Positions 8,671 through 18,072 of a DNA stretch of 64,000 nt are shown one piece after another. Source of the DNA: Pseudofrankia saprophytica (lineage in GTDB: Bacteria; Actinomycetota; Actinomycetes; Frankiales; Frankiaceae). Positions within the stretch are counted from its first letter, which is position 1. Each line of letters begins with the position of its first letter. The translations under genes were made by a program, and so were the position numbers. Location: positions 3,415,671 to 3,479,670 of the forward strand of contig NZ_KI912266.1 in assembly GCF_000235425.2 (NCBI RefSeq), read 5' to 3'. The notes under the pieces are model-generated. The model was not told the DNA's origin, did not search any database, and saw nothing but the letters and a program-made list of their open reading frames with translations.

Positions 8671-9624
8671 GTGGCGATCCCGACGGGCCCGGCCGCGGCC
8701 GGGCCGGCATCCGCGGGCCCACGCGTGGGCCTGCGGGTTCCCCGCGGGCTGTTCACCGCCGGCCTGCTGCCCGGCGCGGTCGCGCGGGCCGAGGACGCCG
8801 GGCTGGACCTGCTGGCCGTGGGGGACCACGTGACCTTCCACGGTGGCCAGGGCGGGGACGGCCTGGTCCAGGCCGCGGCCCTGGCCGCGCTTGCACGCCG
8901 GGCGCGGATCGCTGTGTCGGTCTACCAGCTCGCGCTGCGTCATCCGGTCGCCGTCGCCCGCCAGCTGGTCGACGTCGCCGCGCTCGCGCCGGGCGGGCTC
9001 TCCTTCGGCGTCGGCGCCGGGGGCGAGGACCGTGCCGAGGTCGCCGCGCTCGGCGTCGACCCGGCGACCAGGGGACGCCGGCTCGACGAGAGCCTGGCGG
9101 TTCTGCGCCGGCTGCTCACCGGCGAGCCGGTCGATCACGAGGGGCCGTTCTTCTCGCTGTCCGGCGTGGCGGTGCGGCCGGCGCCGTCCCGTCCCGTCCC
9201 GATCATCGTCGGTGGGCGGTCGGACGCGGCGCTGCGCCGGGCCGCGCTGCATGGCGATGGCTGGCTCGGGGTCTGGGTCTCGCCGCGCCGCTTCGCCGAG
9301 GCTGTCGGCCAGGTCGAGACGATCGCGGCGGACGCCGGGCGGGCCGCGCCGGCCTGGCGACACGGCCTCCAGGTGTGGTGCGGCTTCGGCGCCGACCCGC
9401 GGCGGGCCGCGGCGGCCCTGGCCGCCGAGATGGAGGGCCTCTACGGGCTGCCCTTCGAACGGTTCGCCCGGTGGTGCCCGGCCGGGCGGCCCGACGACGT
9501 CGCCGAGTTCCTGGCTCCCTACGTGGCGGCCGGGGCGGGCGAGATCTGCCTGATCGCGGCCGCCGGCGACCCGATGGAGGCGGTCGCCGGCGCCGCGGCC
9601 GTACGCGGCCTGCTGCGCGCGTAG
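8671..9624 (+). CDS. LLM-class F420-dependent oxidoreductase-like protein
   Basis: This 317-residue luciferase-like protein starts at GTG, four bases after the preceding SDR stop. Landmarks are GLDLLAVGDHVTFHGG (about 46-61), SFGVGAGGEDRAEVAALGVD (about 111-130), RRLDESLAVLRRLLTGEPV, and PVPIIVGGRSDAALRRAA (about 174-191). These match the F420-dependent branch of the LLM family, whose members oxidise alcohols or reduce activated double bonds. The N-terminal 20 residues are Ala/Pro-rich and may not be essential. The substrate is probably a CoA-linked or free intermediate of the local pathway, by inference. Confidence 0.85.
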   Translation: MAIPTGPAAAGPASAGPRVGLRVPRGLFTAGLLPGAVARAEDAGLDLLAVGDHVTFHGGQGGDGLVQAAALAALARRARIAVSVYQLALRHPVAVARQLVDVAALAPGGLSFGVGAGGEDRAEVAALGVDPATRGRRLDESLAVLRRLLTGEPVDHEGPFFSLSGVAVRPAPSRPVPIIVGGRSDAALRRAALHGDGWLGVWVSPRRFAEAVGQVETIAADAGRAAPAWRHGLQVWCGFGADPRRAAAALAAEMEGLYGLPFERFARWCPAGRPDDVAEFLAPYVAAGAGEICLIAAAGDPMEAVAGAAAVRGLLRA

Positions 9625-9638
9625 GGCGGGCAGGTGGC

Positions 9639-10868
9639 CTAGGCCGCCGGGCGGGGCTCGCGGGGCAGGCCCAGGACCGTCTCGGAGATGATGTTGCGCT
9701 GGATCTCGGACGCGCCGGCATAGATGGTGCCGGAGCGCGCCGCCATCCAGGCGCCGGCCCACGAGGCGGTCGAGCTGGCTGGCACGCCCGGGTCGTCGGC
9801 CCGGTAGGCCCGCAGTGGCGGGCGGCCCTGGAGCACCTGCCCCCGGGGGCCGAGGACGTCCTCGGCCAGCTCCGTCACCCGCTGGTGGTACTCGCTCCAG
9901 TACAGCTTGGCGACCGACGCCGTCGCGGCCAGCTCGCCGCCTCCCGCGAGGCCGGTGAGGATCCGGTAGCCCAGGTGGCGCATGACCTCGACCCGGACGA
10001 CGGCGTCGGCGAGCCGCTGTCGGACCACCGGATCGCCGGCCTTGCCGTCCTGCCGGGCCAGCCGGATCAGGCGGTCGAGCTCCGAGCGGAACAGGATCGG
10101 GTTGGTCGCGGCCTCCTCGCCGCGCTCGTGGCCCAGCAGCGCCGTCGCCACCTTCCAGCCTTCGCCGGGCGCGCCGACGACGTTCTCGGCCGCCGTGCGT
10201 GCCTCGGTAAAGAAGACCTCGCAGAAGTCACTCTCGCCCGTCATCTGGCGGATGCGCCGAATCTCGATGCCAGGCTGGTCGATCGGCACGAGCAGGAAGC
10301 TGATCCCGCGGTTGCGGGCGGCGGCGGGATCGGACCGGGCGAGGACGAAGATCCAGTCGGCGTCGAAGGCGTGCGACGTCCAGATCTTCTGGCCGTCGAT
10401 GACCCACTCGCCACCCTCGAGGCGTGCCCGGGTGCGCAGCGAGGCCAGGTCGGAACCCGCCTCGGGCTCGGAGTAGCCCTGGCACCAGTGCTCCTCGCCG
10501 GACAGGATCAGGGGCAGGAACCGCTCCTTCTGCGCGGGGGTGCCAAAGCGCAGCAGGGTCGAGCCCAGCATCTTGATCGCGTAGGTGTCGTACGGCGCTC
10601 CGTAGGGAACGCCGGCGCGGGCCAGCTCCTCGACGAGGGCGACCTGGTGCAGGCGGGACAGGTCTCGGCCGCCGTACTCGACGGGCCAGGTGACCCCGAG
10701 CAGCCCGCGCCGGTACAGCGTGGCCCGCCAGCTCTCGACGAACTCCTCCGCGGCGGTCCGGTCCTCGATCGCCCCGAGGCCGGCGAAGCCCGCCGGGAGC
10801 TCCTCGGCGAGGATGGCGCGCACCTCGGCGCGGAAGGCCTCGACGTCGGGTGGGTAGCGCAGGTCCAT
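9639..10868 (-). CDS. Acyl-CoA dehydrogenase
   Basis: This 409-residue dehydrogenase carries CQGYSEPEAGSDLASLRTRA (substrate/FAD loop, about 134-153), VIDGQKIWTSHA, IRQMTGESDFCEVFF, and a C-terminal ASEIQRNIISETVLGLPREP. The ERFLPLIL and EEHWCQGY segments resemble the branch that acts on bulky or cyclic acyl-CoAs, such as the FadE-type enzymes of sterol and terpenoid degradation. It stands alone on the minus strand, convergent with the LLM gene at 8671. Its upstream region holds operator site 2 within the first 30 bases before the ATG. The protein looks complete. Confidence 0.92.
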   Translation of the reverse strand: MDLRYPPDVEAFRAEVRAILAEELPAGFAGLGAIEDRTAAEEFVESWRATLYRRGLLGVTWPVEYGGRDLSRLHQVALVEELARAGVPYGAPYDTYAIKMLGSTLLRFGTPAQKERFLPLILSGEEHWCQGYSEPEAGSDLASLRTRARLEGGEWVIDGQKIWTSHAFDADWIFVLARSDPAAARNRGISFLLVPIDQPGIEIRRIRQMTGESDFCEVFFTEARTAAENVVGAPGEGWKVATALLGHERGEEAATNPILFRSELDRLIRLARQDGKAGDPVVRQRLADAVVRVEVMRHLGYRILTGLAGGGELAATASVAKLYWSEYHQRVTELAEDVLGPRGQVLQGRPPLRAYRADDPGVPASSTASWAGAWMAARSGTIYAGASEIQRNIISETVLGLPREPRPAA

Positions 10869-10880
10869 GAGATAAAGATA

Positions 10881-10896
10881 GATTATTTATCTAATT
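10881..10896 (+). promoter_or_regulatory. Recurring 16-bp AT-rich operator candidate, site 2
   Basis: GATTATTTATCTAATT lies 13 bases upstream of the minus-strand acyl-CoA dehydrogenase ATG. It matches the shared pattern AATTA-N4-ACTAATT at ten of the twelve defined positions and overlaps an AGATA-N7-TATCT inverted repeat. The closeness to the start suggests repression or a very short leader. Confidence 0.5.
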
Positions 10897-10927
10897 TGGG
10901 TGGGTGATGTGGGCCGCTTCCCGGTCG

Positions 10928-11239
10928 TCAGCCTGGCCCGGTGGCGCGCCCACGGCGGCGTCCGGCCCCGGCGGGACGAGCGGCGGGGCGGCGGGGCGCG
11001 CGCCGCGCCGACCGGTCGACGCGGTGCGCGGCCACCGGCTCGCCGTCGCGCGCGGGCTCGCCCGTCCACGGCGCCACCTCGGGGTGCTGGCAGCCGGGCT
11101 CGTGGATGTGCGTCGCCTGCCAGTAGCCGGCGCGGTCGCGCCGCAGGTCGAGCACCCCCGCGCAGCAGTGGGTCGAGTAGGTGGCGGCCGCCTCGAGTAA
11201 GAGCCGTGGCGGCTGCTCGTCGGCGACGATGAGCCTCAT
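10928..11239 (-). CDS. Small Cys/His-containing protein of unknown function
   Basis: This 103-residue protein has a convincing ribosome site (GGAGG, eight bases before the ATG). The first 60 residues carry a folded-looking domain with Cys/His pairs (YSTHCCAGVLDL, then THIHEPGCQHPE), which could bind metal or form a disulfide. The last 40 residues are Arg/Ala/Pro-rich and may be disordered. No family is recognised. It lies on the same strand as the GntR regulator upstream, but a 145-base gap with an AT-rich patch (AAATCATC at 11340) suggests its own promoter. Real coding status is likely but not certain. Confidence 0.5.
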   Translation of the reverse strand: MRLIVADEQPPRLLLEAAATYSTHCCAGVLDLRRDRAGYWQATHIHEPGCQHPEVAPWTGEPARDGEPVAAHRVDRSARRAPRRPAARPAGAGRRRGRATGPG

Positions 11240-11384
11240 CCTGGGTCCTCCCGCGTCGTCTGCGTCGGAACGCGGCCGCCATGTCCGGCCGGTGCCCGCT
11301 GGCCGCCTGCTCGGCTGGCGGCCGTCTTGCGATAGCGCTAAATCATCGTGCTTGCTTGGCGGTCTCGCTAGGGGGTGTGGCCGC

Positions 11385-12209
11385 TCAGCTCATCAGGTCG
11401 ACGGCGGTCTCGGCCGGAACGCCCGTGAGCAGGAACGTGCTCACCGACTCCAGGTGGCGGGTCCAGTAGGCCTCGACCTCGATGGCCGTCCCGTCCCGCA
11501 GCAGCGCGACCAGCCTCCGGTGGCTGCGATGGGTGCGCTCGCGCAGGGCGGCGTGGGTGTCCGGCGGCGCGTCCCAGGTCGATGAGACGTTGGCTGTCTC
11601 GACGACGGCGTAGAGCATCCGGACCAGCAGGCTGAGGGTGGGGCTGTCGGCCAGCTCCACCAGGCCCAGGTGCAGGTCCTGGTCGGCGGTGAGGAAGTCG
11701 TCGTGGCGGGCGGCGGTGTGCGCGCGTGCCTCCGCGGCGAGCAGTTCCTCGAGCCGGGCCACCTTCGCCGGGGTGCGGGCCGCCGCCAGCCGGGCCGCGG
11801 CCTGGCCCTCCAGCAGCGTGCGGATCTCGAAGACGTCCTTCAGCCGGGCTCCGCGGTGCTGCAGCACGGCGCCTGCCTGACGGGCGAGCGCCGCGGGGCT
11901 GGGCACCTGGACCCGGGCGCCGCCCCGGGACCCGCGCAGCACGGTGATGAGGCCCTCGGCCTCGAGCATGCGGAAGCCTTCGCGCAGCGTTGGCCGGGAG
12001 ACGCCGAACTGGGCCATGAGGACGGACTCCGACGGGAGCATGGTGCCCTCGGCGAGCTCGCCTCGCACGATCCTCCCGCGTACCTGGCTCGCGACCAGCT
12101 CCCCGGCCTTGGGTACGCGTACCTGGCGGCCTGGTCCGGCACCGCCCTGGCCCGCGCCGCCGGGGCTCACGCCGGTCTGGGGGGAGCGCCCTTCGGACGT
12201 GGTCGTCAT
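11385..12209 (-). CDS. GntR-family transcriptional regulator, FadR subfamily
   Basis: This 274-residue regulator has a winged-helix DNA-binding domain in residues about 33-105 (LASQVRGRIVRGEL, LPSESVLMAQFGVSRPTLREGFRMLEAEG, then a RGSRGGARV wing) and a helical FCD effector domain in about 120-265. It is preceded by a 30-residue Gly/Pro linker. FadR-type regulators sense acids or acyl-CoAs and usually repress catabolic genes. It is the second gene after an enoyl-CoA hydratase (eight-base gap), read from the divergent region with operator site 3, so autoregulation is plausible. A closely similar regulator is encoded at 36253-37068. Confidence 0.93.
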   Translation of the reverse strand: MTTTSEGRSPQTGVSPGGAGQGGAGPGRQVRVPKAGELVASQVRGRIVRGELAEGTMLPSESVLMAQFGVSRPTLREGFRMLEAEGLITVLRGSRGGARVQVPSPAALARQAGAVLQHRGARLKDVFEIRTLLEGQAAARLAAARTPAKVARLEELLAAEARAHTAARHDDFLTADQDLHLGLVELADSPTLSLLVRMLYAVVETANVSSTWDAPPDTHAALRERTHRSHRRLVALLRDGTAIEVEAYWTRHLESVSTFLLTGVPAETAVDLMS

Positions 12210-12217
12210 ACCTGGCT

Positions 12218-13045
<828 letters not shown>

Positions 13046-13140
13046 CGGGCCGCCCTTCCAGGTCGAGGGTCGCGGGTGGGCGCCGCCCGTGACCGGCCGC
13101 ACGTCGGCCGGGCGCCCGCCCGTGCGATGGACTCTACGCG

Positions 13141-13156
13141 AATAAGATAGTTAATT
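13141..13156 (+). promoter_or_regulatory. Recurring 16-bp AT-rich operator candidate, site 3
   Basis: AATAAGATAGTTAATT lies in the divergent intergenic region between the hydratase/GntR unit (minus) and the dehydrogenase/hydratase unit (plus). It matches the shared pattern at nine of twelve defined positions. Position and spacing would allow control of both directions. Confidence 0.5.
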
Positions 13157-13272
13157 GATACAAGTACGTCCTATCGCGGGGCCGGGTGGTCCAGGTTGGG
13201 CTCGGGGAGTAGCCCTGGCTGCCCGGCGACCCGGCCCGCCAGGCCCTCATGTATCCCCAGGAGGCGGACACC

Positions 13273-14430
13273 GTGCAGCGCAGGCACTTCGAGGTGGAGC
13301 ACGAGGCGTTCCGCGACCTGTGCCGGTCGTTCTTCGTCAAGGAGTGCGCGCCGAGGGTCGACGAGTGGGAGCGGGCTGGCCAGGTCGACCGCGACGTCTG
13401 GCGGCGGGCCGGCGTCGCCGGGATGCTGCTCTGGGAGGCGCCCGAGGAGTTCGGCGGCCAGGGCGTCCGGGACTACCGCTACTCCCAGGTGCTCGCGGAG
13501 GAGATCTACGCGACCGGCACCGCGGGCGTCGGCTTTGGCCTGCAGAACGACGTCATGCCGCCCTACCTGATCGACCTGACCAGCCAGGAGCAGAAGGCCC
13601 GCTGGCTGCCCGGCTCGGTCACCGGCGACACCATCTGGGGCCTGGCCATCAGCGAGCCGGGCGCGGGCAGCGACGTCGCCTCGATCCGCGCGACCGCGCT
13701 GCGCGACGGGGACGCCTACGTCGTCAACGGCGCGAAGACGTTCATCACCAACGGGCTGCTGCTCGACAAGGCCGTCGTCGCGGTCAAGACCGATCCGGCG
13801 CAGCGGCACAAGGGCGTAAGCCTGCTCGTCGTCGAGGACGGCATGCCCGGCTTCGAGCGCGGCCGGCACCTCGACAAGGTCGGCCAGCGCTCGCAGGACA
13901 CCACCGAGTTGTTCTTCCGCGACGTGCGGGTGCCGGTGGCGAACCTGCTCGGCGAGGAGGGCAGGGGCTTCGGCTACCTGATGCGCAACCTGCCGCAGGA
14001 GCGCCTCGGCGCGGGCGTCGCCGCCACCGGCGTGATGTGGCGGGCCCTCGGGCTGACCATCGACTACGTCCGCTCCCGCCAGGCCTTCGGCCAGACGCTG
14101 GGCGGCTTCCAGAACACCCGGTTCGAGCTGGCCGAGGTCAAGACGCTGTGCGAGGTCGCGCAGGCCTACGTCGACAAGGCCGTGGTGGAGCACCTGGCCG
14201 GCGACCTCTCGCCCGAGGACGCCGCCGGGCTCAAGCAGTGGACGACCGACACCCAGAACCAGGTCGTCGACCGCTGCCTGCAGCTGTTCGGCGGCTACGG
14301 CTACATGAACGAGTACGAGATCGCCCGGCTGTGGCGCGACAGCCGGGTCCAGCGGATCTACGCCGGCAGTAACGAGGTCATGAAGGAGATCGTCGGCAGG
14401 GCGCTGCGCCTCGACGGGCCGGCCGCCTGA
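13273..14430 (+). CDS. Acyl-CoA dehydrogenase
   Basis: This 385-residue dehydrogenase is read from GTG 13273 because a perfect AGGAGG (13259-13264) sits eight bases before it; an ATG at 13249 would place that ribosome site inside the gene. Motifs are WGLAISEPGAGSDVASIRA (about 125-143), VNGAKTFITNG, GFGYLMRNLPQERLGAG (about 236-252), and VQRIYAGSNEVMKEIVGRAL near the C-terminus, which matches long-chain type acyl-CoA dehydrogenases. It should oxidise an acyl-CoA to the trans-2-enoyl-CoA. The last base of the stop is the first base of the next gene's ATG, so it is tightly coupled to an enoyl-CoA hydratase. Confidence 0.93.
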   Translation: MQRRHFEVEHEAFRDLCRSFFVKECAPRVDEWERAGQVDRDVWRRAGVAGMLLWEAPEEFGGQGVRDYRYSQVLAEEIYATGTAGVGFGLQNDVMPPYLIDLTSQEQKARWLPGSVTGDTIWGLAISEPGAGSDVASIRATALRDGDAYVVNGAKTFITNGLLLDKAVVAVKTDPAQRHKGVSLLVVEDGMPGFERGRHLDKVGQRSQDTTELFFRDVRVPVANLLGEEGRGFGYLMRNLPQERLGAGVAATGVMWRALGLTIDYVRSRQAFGQTLGGFQNTRFELAEVKTLCEVAQAYVDKAVVEHLAGDLSPEDAAGLKQWTTDTQNQVVDRCLQLFGGYGYMNEYEIARLWRDSRVQRIYAGSNEVMKEIVGRALRLDGPAA

Positions 14431-15224
14431 TGGGAGCCGCCAGCACGCAGCCACTCGTCCGCCTGGAGGCCGCCGACGGTGTCGGCACGATCCGGCTGGA
14501 CCGCCCGCCCGTCAACGCGGTGAACGCCGAGATGCGCGCCCAGCTCGCCGCGGCGGCGGCCGAGGCCGGCCGGCGCGACGACGTGCGCGCGGTGGTCGTG
14601 TACGGCGGAGACAGGAGCTTCGCGGCCGGGGCCGACGTGCGTGAGCTCGCCGCGACCGACCTCACGGGCATGGTCGCGGACGTCGGGGAGCTGCAGGCCA
14701 CCCTCGGCGCGGTCGCCGGCATCGGCAAGCCGACCATCGCCGCTCTCACCGGTTTCGCGCTTGGCGGTGGCCTGGAGATCGCGCTCGCCTGCGACTTCCG
14801 GATGGCGGCGCGGGACGTCCGGCTCGGGCTGCCCGAGGTCCTGCTCGGCACGATCCCGTGTGGCGGCGGCACCCAGCGGCTGGCTCGGCTCGTCGGCCCG
14901 GCGGTGGCCAAGGACCTGCTGTACACCGGCCGGCAGGTGCGCGCGGACGAGGCGCTCGCGACGGGTCTCGTCGACGCGGTGCTCCCCGTCGGGGAGGTCT
15001 ACCAGGCGGCGCTCGCCAGGGCGGCGGCGTTCGCCACCGGGCCGGCGCTGGCCCTGCGGGCACTCAAGCTCGCCGTCGACGAGGGCCTCGAGGTTCCGCT
15101 GGACAGCGGCCTGGCCATCGAGCGCTCGCACTTCCTGGGCCTGTTCGCGACCGAGGACCGCGCCGAGGGCATGACGTCGTTCCTCGAACGCGGCCCGGGC
15201 AAGGCGGTCTTCACCGGCCGCTGA
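14430..15224 (+). CDS. Enoyl-CoA hydratase
   Basis: This 264-residue crotonase-family protein has SFAAGADVRELAATD (about 58-72), ALTGFALGGGLEIALACDFRMAA (oxyanion hole, about 103-125), and LGLPEVLLGTIPCGGGTQRLARLVG (about 131-155), which keeps the classical catalytic Glu of true hydratases. It hydrates 2-enoyl-CoA to 3-hydroxyacyl-CoA, following the dehydrogenase encoded just upstream (TGATG overlap). The pair makes the first two steps of a beta-oxidation cycle. It is the most canonical of the five hydratase-family proteins in the window. Confidence 0.93.
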   Translation: MGAASTQPLVRLEAADGVGTIRLDRPPVNAVNAEMRAQLAAAAAEAGRRDDVRAVVVYGGDRSFAAGADVRELAATDLTGMVADVGELQATLGAVAGIGKPTIAALTGFALGGGLEIALACDFRMAARDVRLGLPEVLLGTIPCGGGTQRLARLVGPAVAKDLLYTGRQVRADEALATGLVDAVLPVGEVYQAALARAAAFATGPALALRALKLAVDEGLEVPLDSGLAIERSHFLGLFATEDRAEGMTSFLERGPGKAVFTGR

Positions 15225-15282
15225 CGGCGGGAGTCGTCCTGAGCCGGCTCGCCCATGCCTTGCCGTACGCCCAAAATCGTGT

Positions 15283-15298
15283 AATTTTCTAACTAATA
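15283..15298 (+). promoter_or_regulatory. Recurring 16-bp AT-rich operator candidate, site 4
   Basis: AATTTTCTAACTAATA lies in the gap between the hydratase and the next plus-strand acyl-CoA dehydrogenase. It matches the shared pattern at ten of twelve defined positions and marks this dehydrogenase as the start of a new transcription unit. Confidence 0.55.
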
Positions 15299-15401
15299 AT
15301 GCGATGGGGTGGGCCTCCGTCGTGGATGCCGGGGCCGCGCCCATGCGCGGTGCCCGCGGCGCGGCGGCCCCGCGCGCCCGATGGTGACCCGGGATGGGGA
15401 C

Positions 15402-16553
15402 ATGGACTTCGGACTGACTGACGAGCAGCGCCTGCTGCGCGAGACGGCGCGCGAGTTCGTGACCAAGGTGTGCCCGCCCGAACGGGCGAAGGCGTGGGAC
15501 GAGGCGGGGACGTACCCCGCCGAGCTGTTCACCGCGATGGCCGAGCTTGGCTGGCTCTCGCTGCCGTTCCCCGCGGCGCTCGGCGGGGACGACGGCGGGA
15601 TCGTCGAGCTGTGCCTGCTGGCAGAGGAGCTCGGGCGGGCCAGCCTCGACATCGCGATGTGCTACGCAGGCACGTTCATCCCTGGTCTGACGCTGTTGCG
15701 GTGGGGCTCACCGGCCCAGCACGAGCGCTACCTGGCCGACATGATGGCCGGCCGGACCCGCTTCGCCGTGGCGATGAGCGAGCCCGACGCCGGCTCCGAC
15801 GTGGCGGCGCTGCGGACGTCCGCGGTGGACGACGGCGACCACTTCGTCGTCAACGGGCAGAAGGCCTGGTGCACCGGCGCCAGCGTGCCCGGCGCGATGA
15901 TCGCGATATACGTGCGGACCGACCCGGACGCCCCCCGGCACCGGGGGCTGTCCCTCCTGCTCGTCGACCCGGCCTCGCCCGGCGTGGAGATCCGCCGGAC
16001 ACCGACGCTGGCTCGCCACATCCTCGGCACGAACGAGGTGTTCCTCACCGACGTGCATGTCCCCAAGGAAAACCTCGTCGGCCCGCTGCACGGCGGCTGG
16101 CAGGTCATGCTCTCCGGCCTGGACGTCGAGAAGATCCTCATGAGCGCCGCCTACGTCGGCACCGCGCAGGCGACGCTCGACGAGGCGCTGGCCTATGCGC
16201 GCGAGCGGCGGGCGTTCGGGCGCCCGATCGGGGAGTTCCAGTCGCTCGCGCACGCGCTGGCCGACCTGCAGACCGAGATCGACGCGGCCCGGCTGCTGTC
16301 CTACCGCGCGGCGTGCCTGCTCGCCGTCGGCGAGCCGTGCACCCGCGAGGGCGCGATGGCGAAGCTGAAGGGCTCCGAGACCTACGTGTCGGCGGCCCGC
16401 TGGGGGATGCAGGTCCTGGCCGGCCACGGGTTCTCGACGGAGAGCGTCATGAGCTTCCGCTGGCGGGAGTCGATCGTGGCGACGATCTCCGGCGGCACCA
16501 GCCAGATCCAGCGCAACGCGATCGCCCGCAGCATGGGCCTGCGCTCCTACTGA
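15402..16553 (+). CDS. Acyl-CoA dehydrogenase
   Basis: This 383-residue protein is read from ATG 15402 (MDFGLTDEQ), the usual N-terminus of the family; an ATG at 15381 is possible. Motifs are FAVAMSEPDAGSDVAALRTS (about 121-140), VNGQKAWCTGA, NLVGPLHGGWQVMLSGLDVEK, YARERRAFGRPIGEFQ (about 264-279) and SGGTSQIQRNAIARSMGL at the end. All point to a complete FAD-dependent acyl-CoA dehydrogenase. It heads a plus-strand run with a ketosynthase-like and a thiolase-like gene, and operator site 4 lies about 100 bases upstream. Confidence 0.93.
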   Translation: MDFGLTDEQRLLRETAREFVTKVCPPERAKAWDEAGTYPAELFTAMAELGWLSLPFPAALGGDDGGIVELCLLAEELGRASLDIAMCYAGTFIPGLTLLRWGSPAQHERYLADMMAGRTRFAVAMSEPDAGSDVAALRTSAVDDGDHFVVNGQKAWCTGASVPGAMIAIYVRTDPDAPRHRGLSLLLVDPASPGVEIRRTPTLARHILGTNEVFLTDVHVPKENLVGPLHGGWQVMLSGLDVEKILMSAAYVGTAQATLDEALAYARERRAFGRPIGEFQSLAHALADLQTEIDAARLLSYRAACLLAVGEPCTREGAMAKLKGSETYVSAARWGMQVLAGHGFSTESVMSFRWRESIVATISGGTSQIQRNAIARSMGLRSY

Positions 16554-16629
16554 CCCCGGGCCCGGGGCGGCGCTGGCCGTCCCCGCCCGGATGGCTACCT
16601 GACAGATCTGATCGTTCGTGGGAGGGCGC

Positions 16630-18069
16630 ATGGCGAGCTCCGTCGGGATCACCGGCTACGGCGCGCACGTGCCGTACTGGCGGCTGAGGCGCGCGGCGGT
16701 CGCCGCCGCGCTGGGCGCCGGGGGTGGCAAGGGCACCCGGGCCGTGGCCAGCTACGACGAGGACACGACCACACTCGGCGTCGAGGCGGCGCGGGCCGCG
16801 CTGCGCGGGCGGGCCGGCGCGCTGGGGACGCTGTACTTCAGCACCACCGACCCCGCGTACGCCGACAAGTCCAACGCCACCGTCGTCCACGCGGCGCTCC
16901 GCCTCGGCCGGGACGTGCTCGCGGTGGACTTCGGTGGCGCCGTGCGCAGCGGCGTCGGCGCCCTGCTCGCCGCCACCGGTGCCGCGGTGGGTGGCGCGAC
17001 CGGGCTGGTCGTGCTGGCGGACACCCGCACAGGCCTGCCCGGCGGGCAGGACGAGACGGCGGGCGGCGACGCGGCGGCGGCCCTGCTCGTCGGGCCGGAC
17101 ACTCCGGGCGCCCCGGTGCTGGCCGAACTGGTCGCCCAGGCCAGCGCCACCGCCGAGTTCCTCGACCGGTGGCGGATTCCCGGCGCGTCCGCGTCCCGCG
17201 GCTGGGAGGAGCGCTTCGGCGAGCAGGCCTACCTGCCGCTCGCGCACGAGGCGTTCGCTGCCGCGCTCAAAGATGCCGACCTCACGCCCGACCAGCTCGA
17301 CCATGTGATCGTCTCCGGCACCCATGCCCGCGCGGTCCGCGCCTTCGCCGCCCGCTGCGGCGCCCGCCGCGACGCGCTCGCGCCCGACCTCACCGAGGCG
17401 CTCGGCAATCCCGGCACGGCGCAGGCCGGGCTGCTGCTCGCCGACGTGCTCGACCGGGCCGAGCCCGGCCAGACGATCGCCCTGGTCGTGCTCGCCGACG
17501 GCGCGACCGCGACCGTCTGGCGGACGACCGACGCCCTGCCCGCGGGCCGGCCGGCCGTCGGCGTCGCCGCCCAGGTGGCCGCCGGAAACGACGCCCTGCC
17601 GTACGCCTCGTTCCTGACCTGGAAGGGCCTTCTGGACCGGGAGCCGCCGCGTCGCCCCGACCCGGCGGCCCCGGCGGCCCCGCCGTCACTGCGCAGCGCC
17701 GCGTGGAAGTTCGGGTTCGTCGCGTCGAAGTGCACCGCGTGCGGCGACATCCAGCTGCCCCCGGGCAGGGTCTGCAAGAAGTGCGCGGCGGTGGACGAGA
17801 CCACCCCGGTGGCACTGGCGGACACGCCCGCGAAGATCGCTACCTTCACCGTCGACCGCCTCGCCCATACCCCGAGCCCGCCGCTCGTCGGTGTCGTCGT
17901 CGACTTCGACGGCGGCGGGCGTACCGACTGCGAGCTGACCGACAGCGCTGGCGACGTCGCCATCGGCCAGCGGGTCGAGATGACCTTCCGGCGTGTGGCC
18001 ACCGCCGGAAACGGGGTTCACAACTATTTCTGGAAGGCCCGGCCGGTTCGTTTCACCAAGGAGCGCTGA
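16630..18069 (+). CDS. HMG-CoA synthase-like protein fused to a zinc-ribbon/OB (DUF35) domain
   Basis: This 479-residue protein starts at ATG 16630 behind GGGAGG. Residues 1-350 follow the ketoacyl/HMG-CoA synthase fold (GITGYGAHVPYWRLRR at the start, SGTHARAVRAFA with a conserved His about 237). The strand that normally carries the nucleophilic Cys reads VDFGGAVRSGVGALLAA, without Cys. Residues about 360-475 form a DUF35 unit with a zinc ribbon (CTACGDIQLPPGRVCKKC) and an OB fold (FTVDRLAHTPSPPLVGVVVDFD). Such proteins accompany thiolase-like partners in acyl-CoA metabolism. Loss of the nucleophile suggests aldol-type or substrate-presenting work rather than Claisen condensation. The next gene begins three bases after the stop. 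Confidence 0.82.
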   Translation: MASSVGITGYGAHVPYWRLRRAAVAAALGAGGGKGTRAVASYDEDTTTLGVEAARAALRGRAGALGTLYFSTTDPAYADKSNATVVHAALRLGRDVLAVDFGGAVRSGVGALLAATGAAVGGATGLVVLADTRTGLPGGQDETAGGDAAAALLVGPDTPGAPVLAELVAQASATAEFLDRWRIPGASASRGWEERFGEQAYLPLAHEAFAAALKDADLTPDQLDHVIVSGTHARAVRAFAARCGARRDALAPDLTEALGNPGTAQAGLLLADVLDRAEPGQTIALVVLADGATATVWRTTDALPAGRPAVGVAAQVAAGNDALPYASFLTWKGLLDREPPRRPDPAAPAAPPSLRSAAWKFGFVASKCTACGDIQLPPGRVCKKCAAVDETTPVALADTPAKIATFTVDRLAHTPSPPLVGVVVDFDGGGRTDCELTDSAGDVAIGQRVEMTFRRVATAGNGVHNYFWKARPVRFTKER

Positions 18070-18072
18070 GCT

